From: Serratia nevei
GTDB lineage: Bacteria > Pseudomonadota > Gammaproteobacteria > Enterobacterales > Enterobacteriaceae
Reading direction: 5' to 3'
DNA length: 64,000 bases
Assembly: GCF_024160145.1 (NCBI RefSeq)
Contig: NZ_JAMYWQ010000004.1
Span: forward strand, 116,035-180,034
Under the pieces are notes generated by a model. The model did no database searches. It was not told where the DNA came from and saw nothing but the letters and a program-made list of their open reading frames with translations. Positions 9,152 to 18,182 of this stretch are shown here, piece by piece. Position 1 is the first letter of the stretch. Each line of letters opens with the position of its first letter. Position numbers and translations under genes: made by a program.

Positions 9152-9700
9152 ATGCCAAGCTTTGATCCTTCATCCCCTTTCTTCAGCGAGCGCCTGCTGA
9201 TGCGGCCGCCGGTAATGGCGGACCTCGCACGTTTCTACGCCATCTTTGGCGATCCGCAAACCCAACGCTTCAACCCCGCCGGCCCGCTCACCAGCGAAGC
9301 GCAGGCCGCTTCGGCGCTGCGGGACAGACTCGCCGGCTGGCGGCAACACGGCTACGGCTCCTGGGCGCTGGCCCTGCGCGAACGGCCGGATTGGGTTATC
9401 GGGTTTGGCGGCTTGTCCTGGAAACCGCTCGGCGCGCAGCGCACCGTGAACCTCGGCTATCGCTTCGACACCCGCGTGTGGGGCAGGGGGCTGGCCACCG
9501 AGATGGCGCGGGCTGCATTGCAATACGGTTTTATCGGGCTGAAGGTGGGTGAGATTTCCGCCATTGTGCGCGCGGAGAATCAGGCTTCGTGGCGGGTGCT
9601 GGAAAAGATTGGCATGCAGCGGGTGGATACGCTGGATGACGTGCCCGGCGCGGCGCCGAGCCTGGTGTATACGCTAAAGCGCGGCGACTATCAGGGCTGA
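9152..9700 (+). CDS. GNAT acetyltransferase, RimJ/RimL type
   Basis: 182 residues from the ATG at 9152 (ribosome-binding site GGGAG). The opening FFSERLLMRPPVMADLARFYAIFGDP and the acetyl-CoA motif LGYRFDTRVWGRGLATEMARAAL (about 109-131) match the Acetyltransf_3 (RimJ/RimL) class. Enzymes of this class acetylate N-termini or small amines. The substrate here is unknown. Its 3' end overlaps the convergent small membrane protein gene by 10 bases. Confidence 0.88.
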   Translation: MPSFDPSSPFFSERLLMRPPVMADLARFYAIFGDPQTQRFNPAGPLTSEAQAASALRDRLAGWRQHGYGSWALALRERPDWVIGFGGLSWKPLGAQRTVNLGYRFDTRVWGRGLATEMARAALQYGFIGLKVGEISAIVRAENQASWRVLEKIGMQRVDTLDDVPGAAPSLVYTLKRGDYQG

Positions 9701-9942
9701 TCGTCGCTGATTTTGGCCAACGCCATGCGGTAAGATTTGACCTTCTGACGCTTTTTCAGCCAGGTGGTGGCGGAGACGATGAACACCGCGCCCGACATCG
9801 CCAATACGCCGGTCGGGTGGCCGTAAAACACCATCAAGGCAAAATACACGGCGGAAACGATCGCCACCCATTTCGCCGTGTTGCCCATGTCGTTTTTCTC
9901 CTGGGTCAAACGGCGGATGTGCTCTTCTTCACTGATTCCCAT
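9691..9942 (-). CDS. Small two-helix inner-membrane protein, unknown function
   Basis: 83 residues. After a charged N-terminus (MGISEEEHIRRLTQEKNDMG) come two hydrophobic segments (about 23-40 and 45-62), then a basic tail. An AAGGAG-like ribosome-binding site (CAAGGAGCG) precedes the ATG at 9942. I do not recognise a named family. Confidence 0.65.
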   Translation of the reverse strand: MGISEEEHIRRLTQEKNDMGNTAKWVAIVSAVYFALMVFYGHPTGVLAMSGAVFIVSATTWLKKRQKVKSYRMALAKISDDQP

Positions 9943-10028
9943 ACGCGCTCCTTGTTGGCTGAACGTTCCATTATATGGAGCCGGAGTGCTGATATTTCAA
10001 GCGATTGGATGGTAAAGAAGCGTAAAGC

Positions 10029-10481
10029 TCAGGCCGGCGGTTCCCGCCGCCGGGGCAGATAGCGCCCGGGCTGGTCGGCGCCCGGCAAACCGGTGCCGTC
10101 GTTGCGGCCAAACAGCCGGTAGCGATTGCCGGCGACCGCATCGTAGAGCTTGTCCGCCAGCCGCGGTGGCAGGTAACGCGCCAGCGCCAGCACGCGGTAC
10201 GGCCACCCCAATTGGCGCAGCGCCTGAAACAGCGCCGCCGAACGCAGCCAATAGCGCCGCTGTTCAACATAGACCACGGAGTCGAAACGATCGGTCGGTA
10301 ATCCCAGCGCCTGCAGGATCGCCTGCCCTTCGACGGATTGCACCGTCGCCAACAGAATGCGCCGCTGCCGATCGACGCGAATCAGATATCTCACCAACCC
10401 GTGACACAGATTGCATTCGCCGTCGAACAACAGCGCGCAATCGCCGGGCTGGAGATAAGGCAATGGTGATAAAAGGGTCAT
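10029..10481 (-). CDS. DCC family thiol-disulfide oxidoreductase-like protein (DUF393)
   Basis: 150 residues. The family-defining motif DGECNLCHGLVRYLIRVD lies at about 19-36, with two cysteines in the thioredoxin-like CxxC position. The later conserved block SVVYVEQRRYWLRSAALFQALRQLG and the RYRLFGRND ending are also typical of DUF393. The role is presumed redox; partners are unknown. It is a single gene. Confidence 0.88.
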   Translation of the reverse strand: MTLLSPLPYLQPGDCALLFDGECNLCHGLVRYLIRVDRQRRILLATVQSVEGQAILQALGLPTDRFDSVVYVEQRRYWLRSAALFQALRQLGWPYRVLALARYLPPRLADKLYDAVAGNRYRLFGRNDGTGLPGADQPGRYLPRRREPPA

Positions 10482-10556
10482 CCCGCCTCCCGAACAACGT
10501 TCGCCTTAGCCTAACGCGCCTTGGGCGTGCGAGCCAGAGCGGGATGACAGAGCCCG

Positions 10557-10886
10557 TTAAGGCGCAGGCGGGGCGTCGGGCACCGCCACCACCGCGATGC
10601 GCACTTCGTAATGCTTGGCGCTGCCCGCCGGGATCACCGCCGTCAGTTTGTTGATGGTCTCCACCGGATTGTTGCTGGCCGAGGTGACGCAGAACAGCTC
10701 GCCGCCGTGGCAGAACCCCGGTTTGGGCGGGTGCCCGCCCGGGAAAGGCGGCATGCGCATCGGTTCATCCACCGCGGGCGGCAACGCTTTGGCCGCAGGC
10801 GTCTCGGGGGCCGACATCGCGCTCGCGCTGAACAACAGCGCCACGCCCATGCAGGGCAGCGCCAGGATCTTGATTGCTTGTTTCAT
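10557..10886 (-). CDS. Secreted proline-rich protein, unknown function
   Basis: 109 residues from the ATG at 10886 (an upstream in-frame start at 10979 is less likely). It has a signal peptide ending at S-A-M-S-A, then an Ala/Pro-rich stretch with MRMPPFPGGHPPKPGFCHGGELFCV. This puts two cysteines in a small exported domain. No family recognised. Confidence 0.55.
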   Translation of the reverse strand: MKQAIKILALPCMGVALLFSASAMSAPETPAAKALPPAVDEPMRMPPFPGGHPPKPGFCHGGELFCVTSASNNPVETINKLTAVIPAGSAKHYEVRIAVVAVPDAPPAP

Positions 10887-11039
10887 TGAATTAGCCTCAT
10901 TTGCCGGGTTCAGGATTACGCTACCCCGCCCCCGGCCCATGAGAAAGCCGCTTTTCGCTACCTTTTCGCCCCGCTGCATATTGCTTACATCCCGCGTCTA
11001 ACGTGATGAAAAGCAAAAGGTTGCGTAAAGGACGCCGCG

Positions 11040-11666
11040 TTACTGACCGCCGGCCAGCGTGTTGTAGCTGGTCATCAGATTGCGGTAGTCCGGGATATGG
11101 TTGGAGAACAGCGTGCCCAGGCCCTCGATGTCGTTGCGCCAGTCGCGGTGCAGCTCGCAGGCGACGCCGAACCAGGTCATCAGCTGCGCGCCGGCGGCTT
11201 CCATGCGGCTCCAGGCCGACTGACGCGTCAGCTCATTGAAAGTGCCGGAGGCGTCGGTCACCACAAAGACCTCAAAGCCTTCATTGAGCGCCGACAGCGC
11301 CGGGAATGCCACGCACACTTCGGTCACCACGCCGGCGATGATCAGCTGCTTGCGGCCGGTGGCTTTTACCGCCTTGACGAAGTCGTCGTTGTCCCAGGCG
11401 TTGATTTGGCCGGGGCGAGGAATGAAAGGGGCATCGGGGAATTGGGCCTTCAGCTCCGGCACCAGCGGGCCGTTGGGGCCGTTTTCGAAACTGGTGGTCA
11501 GAATGGTCGGCAGATTGAAGTACTTCGCTAAATCACCCAGCGCCAGCACGTTGTTTTTAAACCGATCGGGATCGATATCGCGCACCAGCGAAAGCAGCCC
11601 TGCCTGATGATCCACCAGCAATACGGCGGCCTGGTCCTTGTCGAGGCGCTTGTAATTTGCAGTCAT
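11040..11666 (-). CDS. ycaC: Isochorismatase-family cysteine hydrolase, YcaC homologue
   Basis: 208 residues from the ATG at 11666, almost colinear with E. coli YcaC. The catalytic Asp is in AVLLVDHQAGLLSLVRDI, the Lys in VKATGRKQL, and the nucleophilic Cys in VVTEVCVAFPAL, as in the isochorismatase-like hydrolases. YcaC forms octameric rings; its substrate is unresolved. It lies downstream of a pirin gene and opposite a LysR regulator, a common arrangement in which the LysR protein responds to electrophilic or aromatic stress. Confidence 0.93.
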   Translation of the reverse strand: MTANYKRLDKDQAAVLLVDHQAGLLSLVRDIDPDRFKNNVLALGDLAKYFNLPTILTTSFENGPNGPLVPELKAQFPDAPFIPRPGQINAWDNDDFVKAVKATGRKQLIIAGVVTEVCVAFPALSALNEGFEVFVVTDASGTFNELTRQSAWSRMEAAGAQLMTWFGVACELHRDWRNDIEGLGTLFSNHIPDYRNLMTSYNTLAGGQ

Positions 11667-11701
11667 GGTTTTACTCCTGTGGGGGTTGATGTTGCGGATG
11701 A

Positions 11702-11729
11702 AACGCCCCGCCGCTGGGACGGGGCGTTG
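11702..11729 (-). terminator. Hairpin between the pirin gene and ycaC
   Basis: AACGCCCCG...CGGGGCGTT forms a 9-bp stem in the 118-base gap downstream of the pirin gene, followed on the minus strand by TTT. It suggests that ycaC has its own promoter or is reached by partial read-through. Confidence 0.6.
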
Positions 11730-11783
11730 AGGTTTAAGTGTAGCGCCTGGGCTGGGGAACACGTCCCGCCCCAGGCGCCAAGG

Positions 11784-12665
11784 TCAGCCGGCGCTCGCTT
11801 CGGCGTTCATGCTGCCGAACTTGCCGCTGTTGAAGTCGCGGAACGCCTGCTGGATTTCCGCGTCGCTGTTCATGACGAACGGGCCGTAGCCGACGATAGG
11901 CTCATCGATCGGTTCGCCGCTCAGCACCAGCAGCGCGACGTCGTTGTTGGCTTCGATAGTGATCGAATCCCCCGCCCGGTCGAAACGCACCATTTGGGTT
12001 TCGCGCACCACCTCTTCGCCGTTGACCAGGATCGCGCCGTGCAGCATCACCAGCGCCAGCGTATGGCCTTCTTTCACCGTCAGCGTGGTGGTGTGGCCGG
12101 CATTCAGCTTCATATCCCACACGTTGAGCGGGCTGAAAGTGCGTGCCGGGCCGGCGTGGCCGCCAAAGTCACCGGCGATCACCCGCACCTGCCCTGCGCC
12201 GTCCGCCAGCGGAACCACCGGAATATCGGCGTTCAGCAGCGTCTGGTAACCGGGCTCGGCCATTTTGTTCTTGGCCGGCAGGTTGACCCACAGCTGCACC
12301 ATTTCCATGGTGCCGCCGTTGCGCGAGAAGTCCCGCGAATGGAACTCTTCGTGCAGAATGCCGGAGGCGGCGGTCATCCACTGGACGTCGCCGGGGCCAA
12401 TCACCCCGCTGCTGCCGGTCGAGTCGCGGTGTTCCACTTCGCCCTGATAGACGATGGTCACCGTTTCAAACCCGCGATGCGGATGCTGACCCACGCCGCG
12501 GGTGCCGGAGGCAGAGCGGAATTTGGTTGGCGCCGCGTGATCCAGCAGCAGGAATGGGCTCATTTCCGCCCCCAAATCGTTATAAGAGAACAGCGAATTC
12601 ACCAGGAAACCGTTACCGACCCAATGCGCTTCCGGGCTGTTGTGAATACCGAGGATTTTTTTCAT
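11784..12665 (-). CDS. Pirin family protein (cupin; quercetinase-like)
   Basis: 293 residues. The metal-binding signature GVGQHPHRGFETVTIVYQGEVEHRDS (about 57-82) supplies the histidines, and the matching glutamate is in the ILHEEFHS block. The second cupin follows, with the Pirin_C domain. Bacterial pirins bind iron or other divalent metals, and some have quercetin 2,3-dioxygenase activity. It is divergent from the LysR gene at 12791. Confidence 0.92.
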   Translation of the reverse strand: MKKILGIHNSPEAHWVGNGFLVNSLFSYNDLGAEMSPFLLLDHAAPTKFRSASGTRGVGQHPHRGFETVTIVYQGEVEHRDSTGSSGVIGPGDVQWMTAASGILHEEFHSRDFSRNGGTMEMVQLWVNLPAKNKMAEPGYQTLLNADIPVVPLADGAGQVRVIAGDFGGHAGPARTFSPLNVWDMKLNAGHTTTLTVKEGHTLALVMLHGAILVNGEEVVRETQMVRFDRAGDSITIEANNDVALLVLSGEPIDEPIVGYGPFVMNSDAEIQQAFRDFNSGKFGSMNAEASAG

Positions 12666-12790
12666 CTTGAACTCCCGTTTCAGACCTCACGGCCTTAAGT
12701 TGATGGCAGCAGTTTAATCTGCCGGGATTTGCTGCAGTAGTAGGCAAGATGTACACTCAGCGTTCTACTGGTAGAACGATAAGGGATAGG

Positions 12791-13699
12791 ATGCTGACCG
12801 ATCTGAACGATCTGTTTTTCTTCGCCAGCGTGGTCGATCATCAGGGATTTGCTCCCGCCGGCCGGGCGCTGGGCATTCCCAAATCCAAGCTCAGCCGCCG
12901 CGTGGCGCTGCTGGAAGAGCGGCTGGGCGTGCGCCTGATCCAGCGTTCGACGCGGCGTTTCTCGGTGACCGAGGTCGGCCAAAACTATTACGCGCACTGC
13001 AAGGCGATGCTGGTGGAAGCGGAAGCGGCGCAGCAGGCGATCGAACAGACGCGCGCCGAGCCCTGCGGCACGGTGCGCCTGTCGTGCCCGGTGGCGATCC
13101 TGCACACTCGCGTCGGCAGCATGGTGGCGGCCTTTATGGCCGACTATCCGAAGGTGACGGTGCATCTGGAGGCCACCAACCGCCGGGTGGACGTGGTGGG
13201 TGAAGGGTTGGATCTGGCGATCCGCGTGCGGCCGCCGCCGCTGGAAGACAGCGATCTGGTGCTGAAGATCCTGGCGCAGCGCACCTGGTGCGTCGCCGCC
13301 AGCCCGGCGCTGGTGCGCACCCTCGGGCCGGCGCACACGCCGGAAGACCTGCACAAATACCCGACGCTCGATCTCGGCCCGGCGCGCGCTCAGCACCAAT
13401 GGCGGCTGACCGGCCCGCAGGGTGAACGGGTAGAATGGGAACACACGCCGCGGCTGGTCACCGACGACATGCTGATGCTGCGCACCGCCGCCATCGCCGG
13501 CGCTGGCATCGTTCAGCTGCCGGCGATGATGATGCGCGACGACATGCTGCGCGGCGAACTGGTCCAGCTGCTGCCCGGCTGGCAGCCGCAAGGCGGCGTG
13601 GTGCATGCGGTCTACCCGTCGCGCCGCGGTTTATTGCCGGCGGTACGGCTGCTGCTCGATTATCTGGGCGAGCAGTTCGCCAGCATCGAAGAGGAGTGA
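12791..13699 (+). CDS. LysR-family transcriptional regulator
   Basis: 302 residues from the ATG at 12791, with AAGGGATAGG just before it. The N-terminal winged helix-turn-helix runs LNDLFFFASVVDHQGFAPAGRALGIPKSKLSRRVALLEERLGVRLIQRSTR. The substrate-binding domain begins near residue 90 (GTVRLSCPVAILHTRVG). It belongs to the AaeR/DsdC-like subgroup often found divergent from pirin and isochorismatase genes, which it presumably activates. Confidence 0.92.
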   Translation: MLTDLNDLFFFASVVDHQGFAPAGRALGIPKSKLSRRVALLEERLGVRLIQRSTRRFSVTEVGQNYYAHCKAMLVEAEAAQQAIEQTRAEPCGTVRLSCPVAILHTRVGSMVAAFMADYPKVTVHLEATNRRVDVVGEGLDLAIRVRPPPLEDSDLVLKILAQRTWCVAASPALVRTLGPAHTPEDLHKYPTLDLGPARAQHQWRLTGPQGERVEWEHTPRLVTDDMLMLRTAAIAGAGIVQLPAMMMRDDMLRGELVQLLPGWQPQGGVVHAVYPSRRGLLPAVRLLLDYLGEQFASIEEE

Positions 13700-14089
13700 T
13701 CAGGCGGTGATTTCGATCGCGTTGCCGTCCGGATCGCGGATGACGGCCTCATAGAAGCCATCGCCGGTCCAGCGCGGCGCAGACTGCAGGATACCCTCCT
13801 GCTGCGCGCGCTGCGCCAACCGGTCGACCTGCCGTTCATCCCCCAGCGACAGCGCGATGTGCGCCCAGCCCACCCGTTCTTCCTGGGCCTGCGCCGGCAA
13901 CAGCGTCGGCACGCGCATGATTTCCAGCGTCGGCCCGGCCGCCAGGCTGACGAAGCGGGAAACGAACCCCGGCCGGTTGCGACTGACGTACTCCTCGCCC
14001 GCCTCACCGTTGAAATAGCGCTGCCAAAACGCCAGCTGCGCGTCGATATCACGGGTCCACAGGGCAACATGGGCTATTTTCATCATCAT
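13700..14089 (-). CDS. VOC (glyoxalase/bleomycin resistance) superfamily protein
   Basis: 129 residues starting MMMKIAHVALWTRDIDAQLAFWQRYF, with the second beta-alpha-beta half beginning GWAHIALSLGDERQVDRLAQRA and ending RDPDGNAIEITA. The pairing of an N-terminal His with a C-terminal Glu is that of metal-binding VOC enzymes. The start overlaps the stop of the DeoR-type regulator (ATGA), so the two are translationally coupled. Its stop falls immediately after the convergent LysR gene. Confidence 0.85.
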   Translation of the reverse strand: MMMKIAHVALWTRDIDAQLAFWQRYFNGEAGEEYVSRNRPGFVSRFVSLAAGPTLEIMRVPTLLPAQAQEERVGWAHIALSLGDERQVDRLAQRAQQEGILQSAPRWTGDGFYEAVIRDPDGNAIEITA

Positions 14090-14868
14090 TCTCCGGTCGG
14101 TAAATCGCTGTGCCAAACCTGGCCGCCGCCCTGCGCCACCTGCAGTTCGAGCTGCGGATGCGCGCCGCGCGCCGTCACCAGATGATCCACCCGCCCGGCG
14201 GGCAGGAAGGGATAAGGGGCGTAGGTATTGAGCTTGTCGCGGGTGCACAGCACCGCCACGCTGCCGGCGCGCGTCAGCAGCCGCTTTTTGAAGGTGGCGT
14301 CCTGGTAGCTCAGCGCGGAGAAGCCGCCGTCCGGGTCGTAGGCGCAGATGCCGGTGAACACCAGATCGAAGTGGAAACCGTCTATCTCTTCCGCCGCCTT
14401 GGCGTCGACGCAGCCGCCGACCTGCGCATCCAGCTCACCGCCGATCAGGATGGTGCGGATCCCCGGCCGTTCCAGCATTTTGCCGGCGATGCTCAATGCA
14501 TTGGTCACCACCGTCAAACGCCGATCGCGCGGCAACAGATCCGCCAGATACAGGTGGGTGCTGCCGGCATCGAGGAAGATCAGCTGCTCTTCACCGATCA
14601 ACCCCAGCGCGGTCTGCGCCAGCGTCAGCTTCTCATCGCCGCTGAGCGCCATGCGCGCCGCAACGGGGCCTTCGGCCGGGGTCGGCGCCAGCGCGCCGCC
14701 ATAGATGCGTTTACACAGGTTCTGCGCCGCCAGCTGGCGCAGATCGCGGCGGATGGTGGCTTCGGTGGTATTCAGCCGCTGCGCCATCTCCAGGGCCAGC
14801 ACCCGCCCCTGTTGGCGAAGCGCGTCGAGAATGGCCTGGTGGCGTTCATTCGGTAACAGTTTGGACAT
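14086..14868 (-). CDS. DeoR/GlpR-family transcriptional repressor
   Basis: 260 residues. The DeoR helix-turn-helix is NERHQAILDALRQQGRVLALEMAQRLNTTEATIRRDLRQLA (about 7-47). The DeoRC sugar-phosphate sensor domain contains IFLDAGSTHLYLADLLP and VVTNALSIAGKM. The domain predicts a phosphorylated-sugar effector, but no sugar operon is adjacent, so the target is unclear. It is cotranscribed with the VOC gene. Confidence 0.92.
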   Translation of the reverse strand: MSKLLPNERHQAILDALRQQGRVLALEMAQRLNTTEATIRRDLRQLAAQNLCKRIYGGALAPTPAEGPVAARMALSGDEKLTLAQTALGLIGEEQLIFLDAGSTHLYLADLLPRDRRLTVVTNALSIAGKMLERPGIRTILIGGELDAQVGGCVDAKAAEEIDGFHFDLVFTGICAYDPDGGFSALSYQDATFKKRLLTRAGSVAVLCTRDKLNTYAPYPFLPAGRVDHLVTARGAHPQLELQVAQGGGQVWHSDLPTGE

Positions 14869-15005
14869 CGCGTAAATCCGGTGACGTTAAAGTGATCACG
14901 AATGTACATAAACGTACACAATCGAACAATCATTTTTTCGCCACGCTGAAGCGGCGGCGCTCGTCTAGACTGAGAGTGACATCACCGATAAGGGACTATG
15001 ACGCG

Positions 15006-15695
15006 ATGACCTCCGCCGTGCTTTATACGCTGTTTCCCGCCGCAGCCACCGTCGTCGGCGCTGCGGTGGCACTCTATCGCCGCCCCGGTGCCGCCACGAT
15101 GCGCGTCATCCATCACTTTACCGCCGGCATCGTTTTCGCCGCCGCCGCCACCGAAATCCTGCCCGATCTCAAGCAGCAGTCGCCTGTGGCCGTGTTGCTG
15201 GGCGGCGCTGCGGGGGTGCTGTTAATGCTGCTGGTTAGGCAACTGGGTGAAAAAGCACAGGGGCCGGTCGGTTTTATCGCCGCGGTCGGCGTCGATATCT
15301 TTATCGATGGGCTGGTGCTGGGCATTGCCTTCGCGGCCGGCGCCAAAGCCGGTCTGCTGTTGACGCTGGCGTTAACGCTGGAAGTGCTGTTCCTGGGGTT
15401 GTCGATCGTTGGCGATTTGAAAGACTTTCTCGGCAGGCGGCTGCGTGCCATGGCGGCGATAGTCGGCCTGGCGCTGTTGCTGCCCATCGGTGGCCTGCTG
15501 GGGGCGCCGGTGGCCATGCTGGGCGCATTTTGGCTCACCGCCTTTTTGGCCTTTGGCCTGATCGCCCTGCTCTACCTGGTCACCGAGGAGCTGCTGGTCG
15601 AAGCGCATGAAGGCGGAAAAGAGACACCGTTCGCCACCGCGATGTTCTTCGCCGGTTTCCTGCTGCTGTTGCTGTTGGAGGAAGGTTTGGGGTAA
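15006..15695 (+). CDS. ZIP-like metal transporter / membrane protein
   Basis: 229 residues from the ATG at 15006, with about seven hydrophobic helices. The HHFTAGIVFAAAATEILPDL segment (about 37-56) and the later DIFIDGLVLGIAFAAG carry polar residues within the membrane at positions like those of ZIP (ZupT-type) transporters, which take up divalent cations. The assignment rests on this pattern rather than a full match. Confidence 0.65.
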   Translation: MTSAVLYTLFPAAATVVGAAVALYRRPGAATMRVIHHFTAGIVFAAAATEILPDLKQQSPVAVLLGGAAGVLLMLLVRQLGEKAQGPVGFIAAVGVDIFIDGLVLGIAFAAGAKAGLLLTLALTLEVLFLGLSIVGDLKDFLGRRLRAMAAIVGLALLLPIGGLLGAPVAMLGAFWLTAFLAFGLIALLYLVTEELLVEAHEGGKETPFATAMFFAGFLLLLLLEEGLG

Positions 15696-15801
15696 AAAAA
15701 CAGGAATTTCATGGCGCATGCCGCGCGGTGGCAACGCTTTGGCTATACTGAGGCAAGCGAAGTTACCGCAGACGTAACGGCTTGAGCGTAAAGGGAAAAC
15801 G

Positions 15802-16419
15802 ATGTTATTGACGATCGCAAGGTGGCTGTTTCAACTGCCCGGGAAGCTGTTCGGGCTGATTTTTAAAAATCGGCTGAGGATATTTCTGTTCTTCATGTTG
15901 GTCGCCGTCGGGGTACTCGGCACCAAGCGCTATCTGCGCGCCCACCAGTATGACGACGAATTCAGCCTCGCCGCCCCCACCGATTACAACCGTGCGATAA
16001 AGCGTGAAATGCCGCTGCGCGAGGCGCGTGAACAGTGCGGCGGGCCGCTGCACGACAATGCCGGGCAGCCGTGGCCCGCCTCCGCCGGTTATCTGCACCA
16101 GCCAGCCAACCTGCCCACGACCGGCCTGCATCGGCTGACGCTGGATAATCAGGGCAACGATTTCGCGGTGCTGGTCAAGCTGGAAACGCCGGCGGTACCA
16201 CAGCAGCTGGCGGAAGTCTTTATTCCGCCCGCCGGCAGCTTCGAGGTGAAAATCAATGCGGACGCGGAACACGTCATGAAAATCAAGAACATCAAGACCG
16301 GCTGCATGTTCCGTTCCCGGCCGTTCAATCTGGATAAACAGAGCGATTGGCGCATGCCGCTGACGCTGCAAAAGGACGGCAGCCTGCAGCTGCAGCCGAT
16401 AGGCGATCGCCAATTCTGA
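15802..16419 (+). CDS. Single-pass membrane protein, unknown function
   Basis: 205 residues. A membrane helix lies near residues 25-42 (RLRIFLFFMLVAVGVLG) following a basic amphipathic start. A soluble, presumably periplasmic domain follows, with conserved-looking cysteines in REQCGGPLHD and KTGCMFRSRPF. No family recognised. It is a single gene convergent with a lipoprotein. Confidence 0.6.
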   Translation: MLLTIARWLFQLPGKLFGLIFKNRLRIFLFFMLVAVGVLGTKRYLRAHQYDDEFSLAAPTDYNRAIKREMPLREAREQCGGPLHDNAGQPWPASAGYLHQPANLPTTGLHRLTLDNQGNDFAVLVKLETPAVPQQLAEVFIPPAGSFEVKINADAEHVMKIKNIKTGCMFRSRPFNLDKQSDWRMPLTLQKDGSLQLQPIGDRQF

Positions 16420-16455
16420 TCGGGTGCCGGGCAGAGGAGCCGGCACCGTGCAGGG

Positions 16456-16719
16456 TTACTTTTTCACCGGGTGATCGCGGCGGAACAGTTCCCAGCTTTC
16501 AATTTCCTGGCCACTCGGCAAAGTACAGGTGGAATACTGGCCCGCCGCGTTCTCTTTGGCATTCAGCTTGCCGCCGATTTGGGTACAGTACACGTCGGCC
16601 GGGTTCGCCATGCCGATCGGTTTCACCTGCGGCGGCGGCGGCGCATCGTTGGATTTCACGGAACACCCCTGCAACAGCGTCATCCCTGCCAGCAGGGAAA
16701 GCATTAACGTTTTTTTCAT
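16456..16719 (-). CDS. DUF333-type small lipoprotein
   Basis: 87 residues with a lipobox (LLQGC at residues 15-19). A short mature domain follows: IGMANPADVYCTQIGGKLNAKENAAGQYSTCTLPSGQEIESWELFRRDH. This matches the DUF333 (YoaF-like) hemolysin-inhibitor-like lipoproteins with two conserved cysteines. It is anchored in the envelope, and its role is unclear. Confidence 0.85.
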   Translation of the reverse strand: MKKTLMLSLLAGMTLLQGCSVKSNDAPPPPQVKPIGMANPADVYCTQIGGKLNAKENAAGQYSTCTLPSGQEIESWELFRRDHPVKK

Positions 16720-16740
16720 TTTTCCAGCTTATGCAAAAAG

Positions 16741-16762
16741 AACGGCGGAGCGCTCCGCCGTT
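16741..16762 (-). terminator. Rho-independent terminator of yjjA
   Basis: A perfect 22-base palindrome (11-bp arms AACGGCGGAGC) is followed on the minus strand by TTTTTGC. It lies directly downstream of the yjjA stop at 16769. Confidence 0.88.
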
Positions 16763-16768
16763 CGTTCA

Positions 16769-17257
16769 TCATGAAATAAAGGATTTGCCCTGTTTCAGCA
16801 CCAGATCGCAGGCTTTTTGCTTCACCTTCTCGGTGATCTGCGAGGTGCCCAGGCTGTTCAGATCCAGGCTCTTGCCTTCGCCGGTCTGCAGCAAGCCGCC
16901 CAGGCCCTGCTGATAATCCTGGCTCTTGGCGTTTTCGGTGCTGGTGATGCCCAGCTTGCTGAGCAGCTGATCTTTCACCCCTTCGGCACCGTTAGCCGAC
17001 AGCACGTTGTTTTTCACGCAGTACTGCAAGATACCGGCGGCATTGGTCATGCTGCTGGAGCTCAACGCCTTGTCGCCGCCGTTCAACAGGCCGGTCAACG
17101 AGGAGAGCGACATGCCACCACCGCTGTCGCCACCCGACTTGCTCAGTTCGCCCGCCGCGCTGCTGAGAGAATCCATCAGCCCGGCGGCCTGGGTGGCGCC
17201 GCTGGCCAGGGTAGCGGACAGCGCCAAAGCCAGCAGTAAACGATGTTTGGTGATCAT
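16769..17257 (-). CDS. yjjA: YjjA homologue (DUF2501), secreted
   Basis: 162 residues with a signal peptide (cleavage near A-T-Q-A). A Ser/Gly-rich body follows (LMDSLSSAAGELSKSGGDSGGGMSL), then the DUF2501 core with NAAGILQYCVKNNVLS and the C-terminal KVKQKACDLVLKQGKSF. The two cysteines are typical. Function is not known. It has its own terminator. Confidence 0.85.
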   Translation of the reverse strand: MITKHRLLLALALSATLASGATQAAGLMDSLSSAAGELSKSGGDSGGGMSLSSLTGLLNGGDKALSSSSMTNAAGILQYCVKNNVLSANGAEGVKDQLLSKLGITSTENAKSQDYQQGLGGLLQTGEGKSLDLNSLGTSQITEKVKQKACDLVLKQGKSFIS

Positions 17258-17383
17258 AGTGGTAAAACTCCTGTAATAACGGCATGCAATCGGCGCAGCG
17301 CGCCGGGATACCCTTCCGACGCCGCCGGCGGCGACAAGTTCCTTTTATCTCGCCGCCGCGCCGTTTTTCGGAATTCAGGAAAT

Positions 17384-17974
17384 TTAGAACTGCCAGCGCA
17401 GCCAGGCGAAGAACACGTTGCCGTTGTTATAAGTGCCGGGAATGTAGGTCGCCTGGAACGTCAGCCGCTGATAGCCGATAGAGGCCAGCGGCAGCGGTGC
17501 CGGGATAGGAATGTAGTTCCAGTTGTCACGCGCGGTGACGCTGGCGGTGAAGCCGAGTCCCAGGCGGAAATCCTTGTCATCCAGCGGGCGCCAGATCTTT
17601 TCATAGGCGTAGCCGCCGATCGGCTCCCACTTGTTGAAGGAGTCTTTGAACGCCATGATGTAGATGCCGTGCCAGTCGCCGTCGGTGTCGTAGCGGGAGA
17701 TGCCGTAACCGGCGCCCCACGGGCGTTCGTTGTACTTATCGATCTTCTCTTGATCGTAAGTCCAGCGGTTGTGCCAGGTGATGGCCGGGATATAGAGATC
17801 GTGGTTAGGCGAATTGTTCCAGGTCTCCGCCACGTTATCGGTAAAGCGCTGCCATAGACCCGGTTTTTCAGCCTGCGCGGTATTGCCACTTTCTGTACCA
17901 ACCTCAGCGTAAGAAGGCAGTGCAGGAAATATCAACGCCAGAGAACATGCCAAAAGAGTCCGTTTGAGAAACAT
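17384..17974 (-). CDS. pagP: Lipid A palmitoyltransferase PagP
   Basis: 196 residues: a signal peptide (ends S-Y-A) then the outer-membrane eight-stranded barrel enzyme. Recognisable blocks are [32 protein letters not shown], with the catalytic His; [18 protein letters not shown], with the catalytic Asp region; and a C-terminal aromatic residue (AWLRWQF). It transfers palmitate from phospholipids to lipid A and strengthens resistance to antimicrobial peptides. PhoP control is known in Salmonella; I could not find a convincing PhoP box here. Confidence 0.95.
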   Translation of the reverse strand: MFLKRTLLACSLALIFPALPSYAEVGTESGNTAQAEKPGLWQRFTDNVAETWNNSPNHDLYIPAITWHNRWTYDQEKIDKYNERPWGAGYGISRYDTDGDWHGIYIMAFKDSFNKWEPIGGYAYEKIWRPLDDKDFRLGLGFTASVTARDNWNYIPIPAPLPLASIGYQRLTFQATYIPGTYNNGNVFFAWLRWQF

Positions 17975-18182
17975 CGTAAAGCTCCTGTAAAAATACGGCC
18001 GAAGATTCTTACCGATAGCCCTGGCAAGATCAAGCTGTATCTAATTTATCCAACGCTCGTTGTGCTTTGGTTAAGTTTAGCAGCGGAAAATCCCCCCTTT
18101 CTAAATTTCCGGCTGCGCCGACTGCTGCATATTACCCCCTTTCCGGCGACAAAACCGTGGCTAAAACCCGTTTTGCCGCACG

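Noticed and set aside
11607..12698. Long plus-strand open frame opposite the pirin gene (363 codons)
   Set aside because: It is a shadow of the pirin gene, with His/Arg-rich composition and no start signal or motif.
17975..18182. PhoP box upstream of pagP
   Set aside because: A GGTTAAGTTTA sequence is present but the spacing does not fit the (T/G)GTTTA-N5-(T/G)GTTTA pattern.
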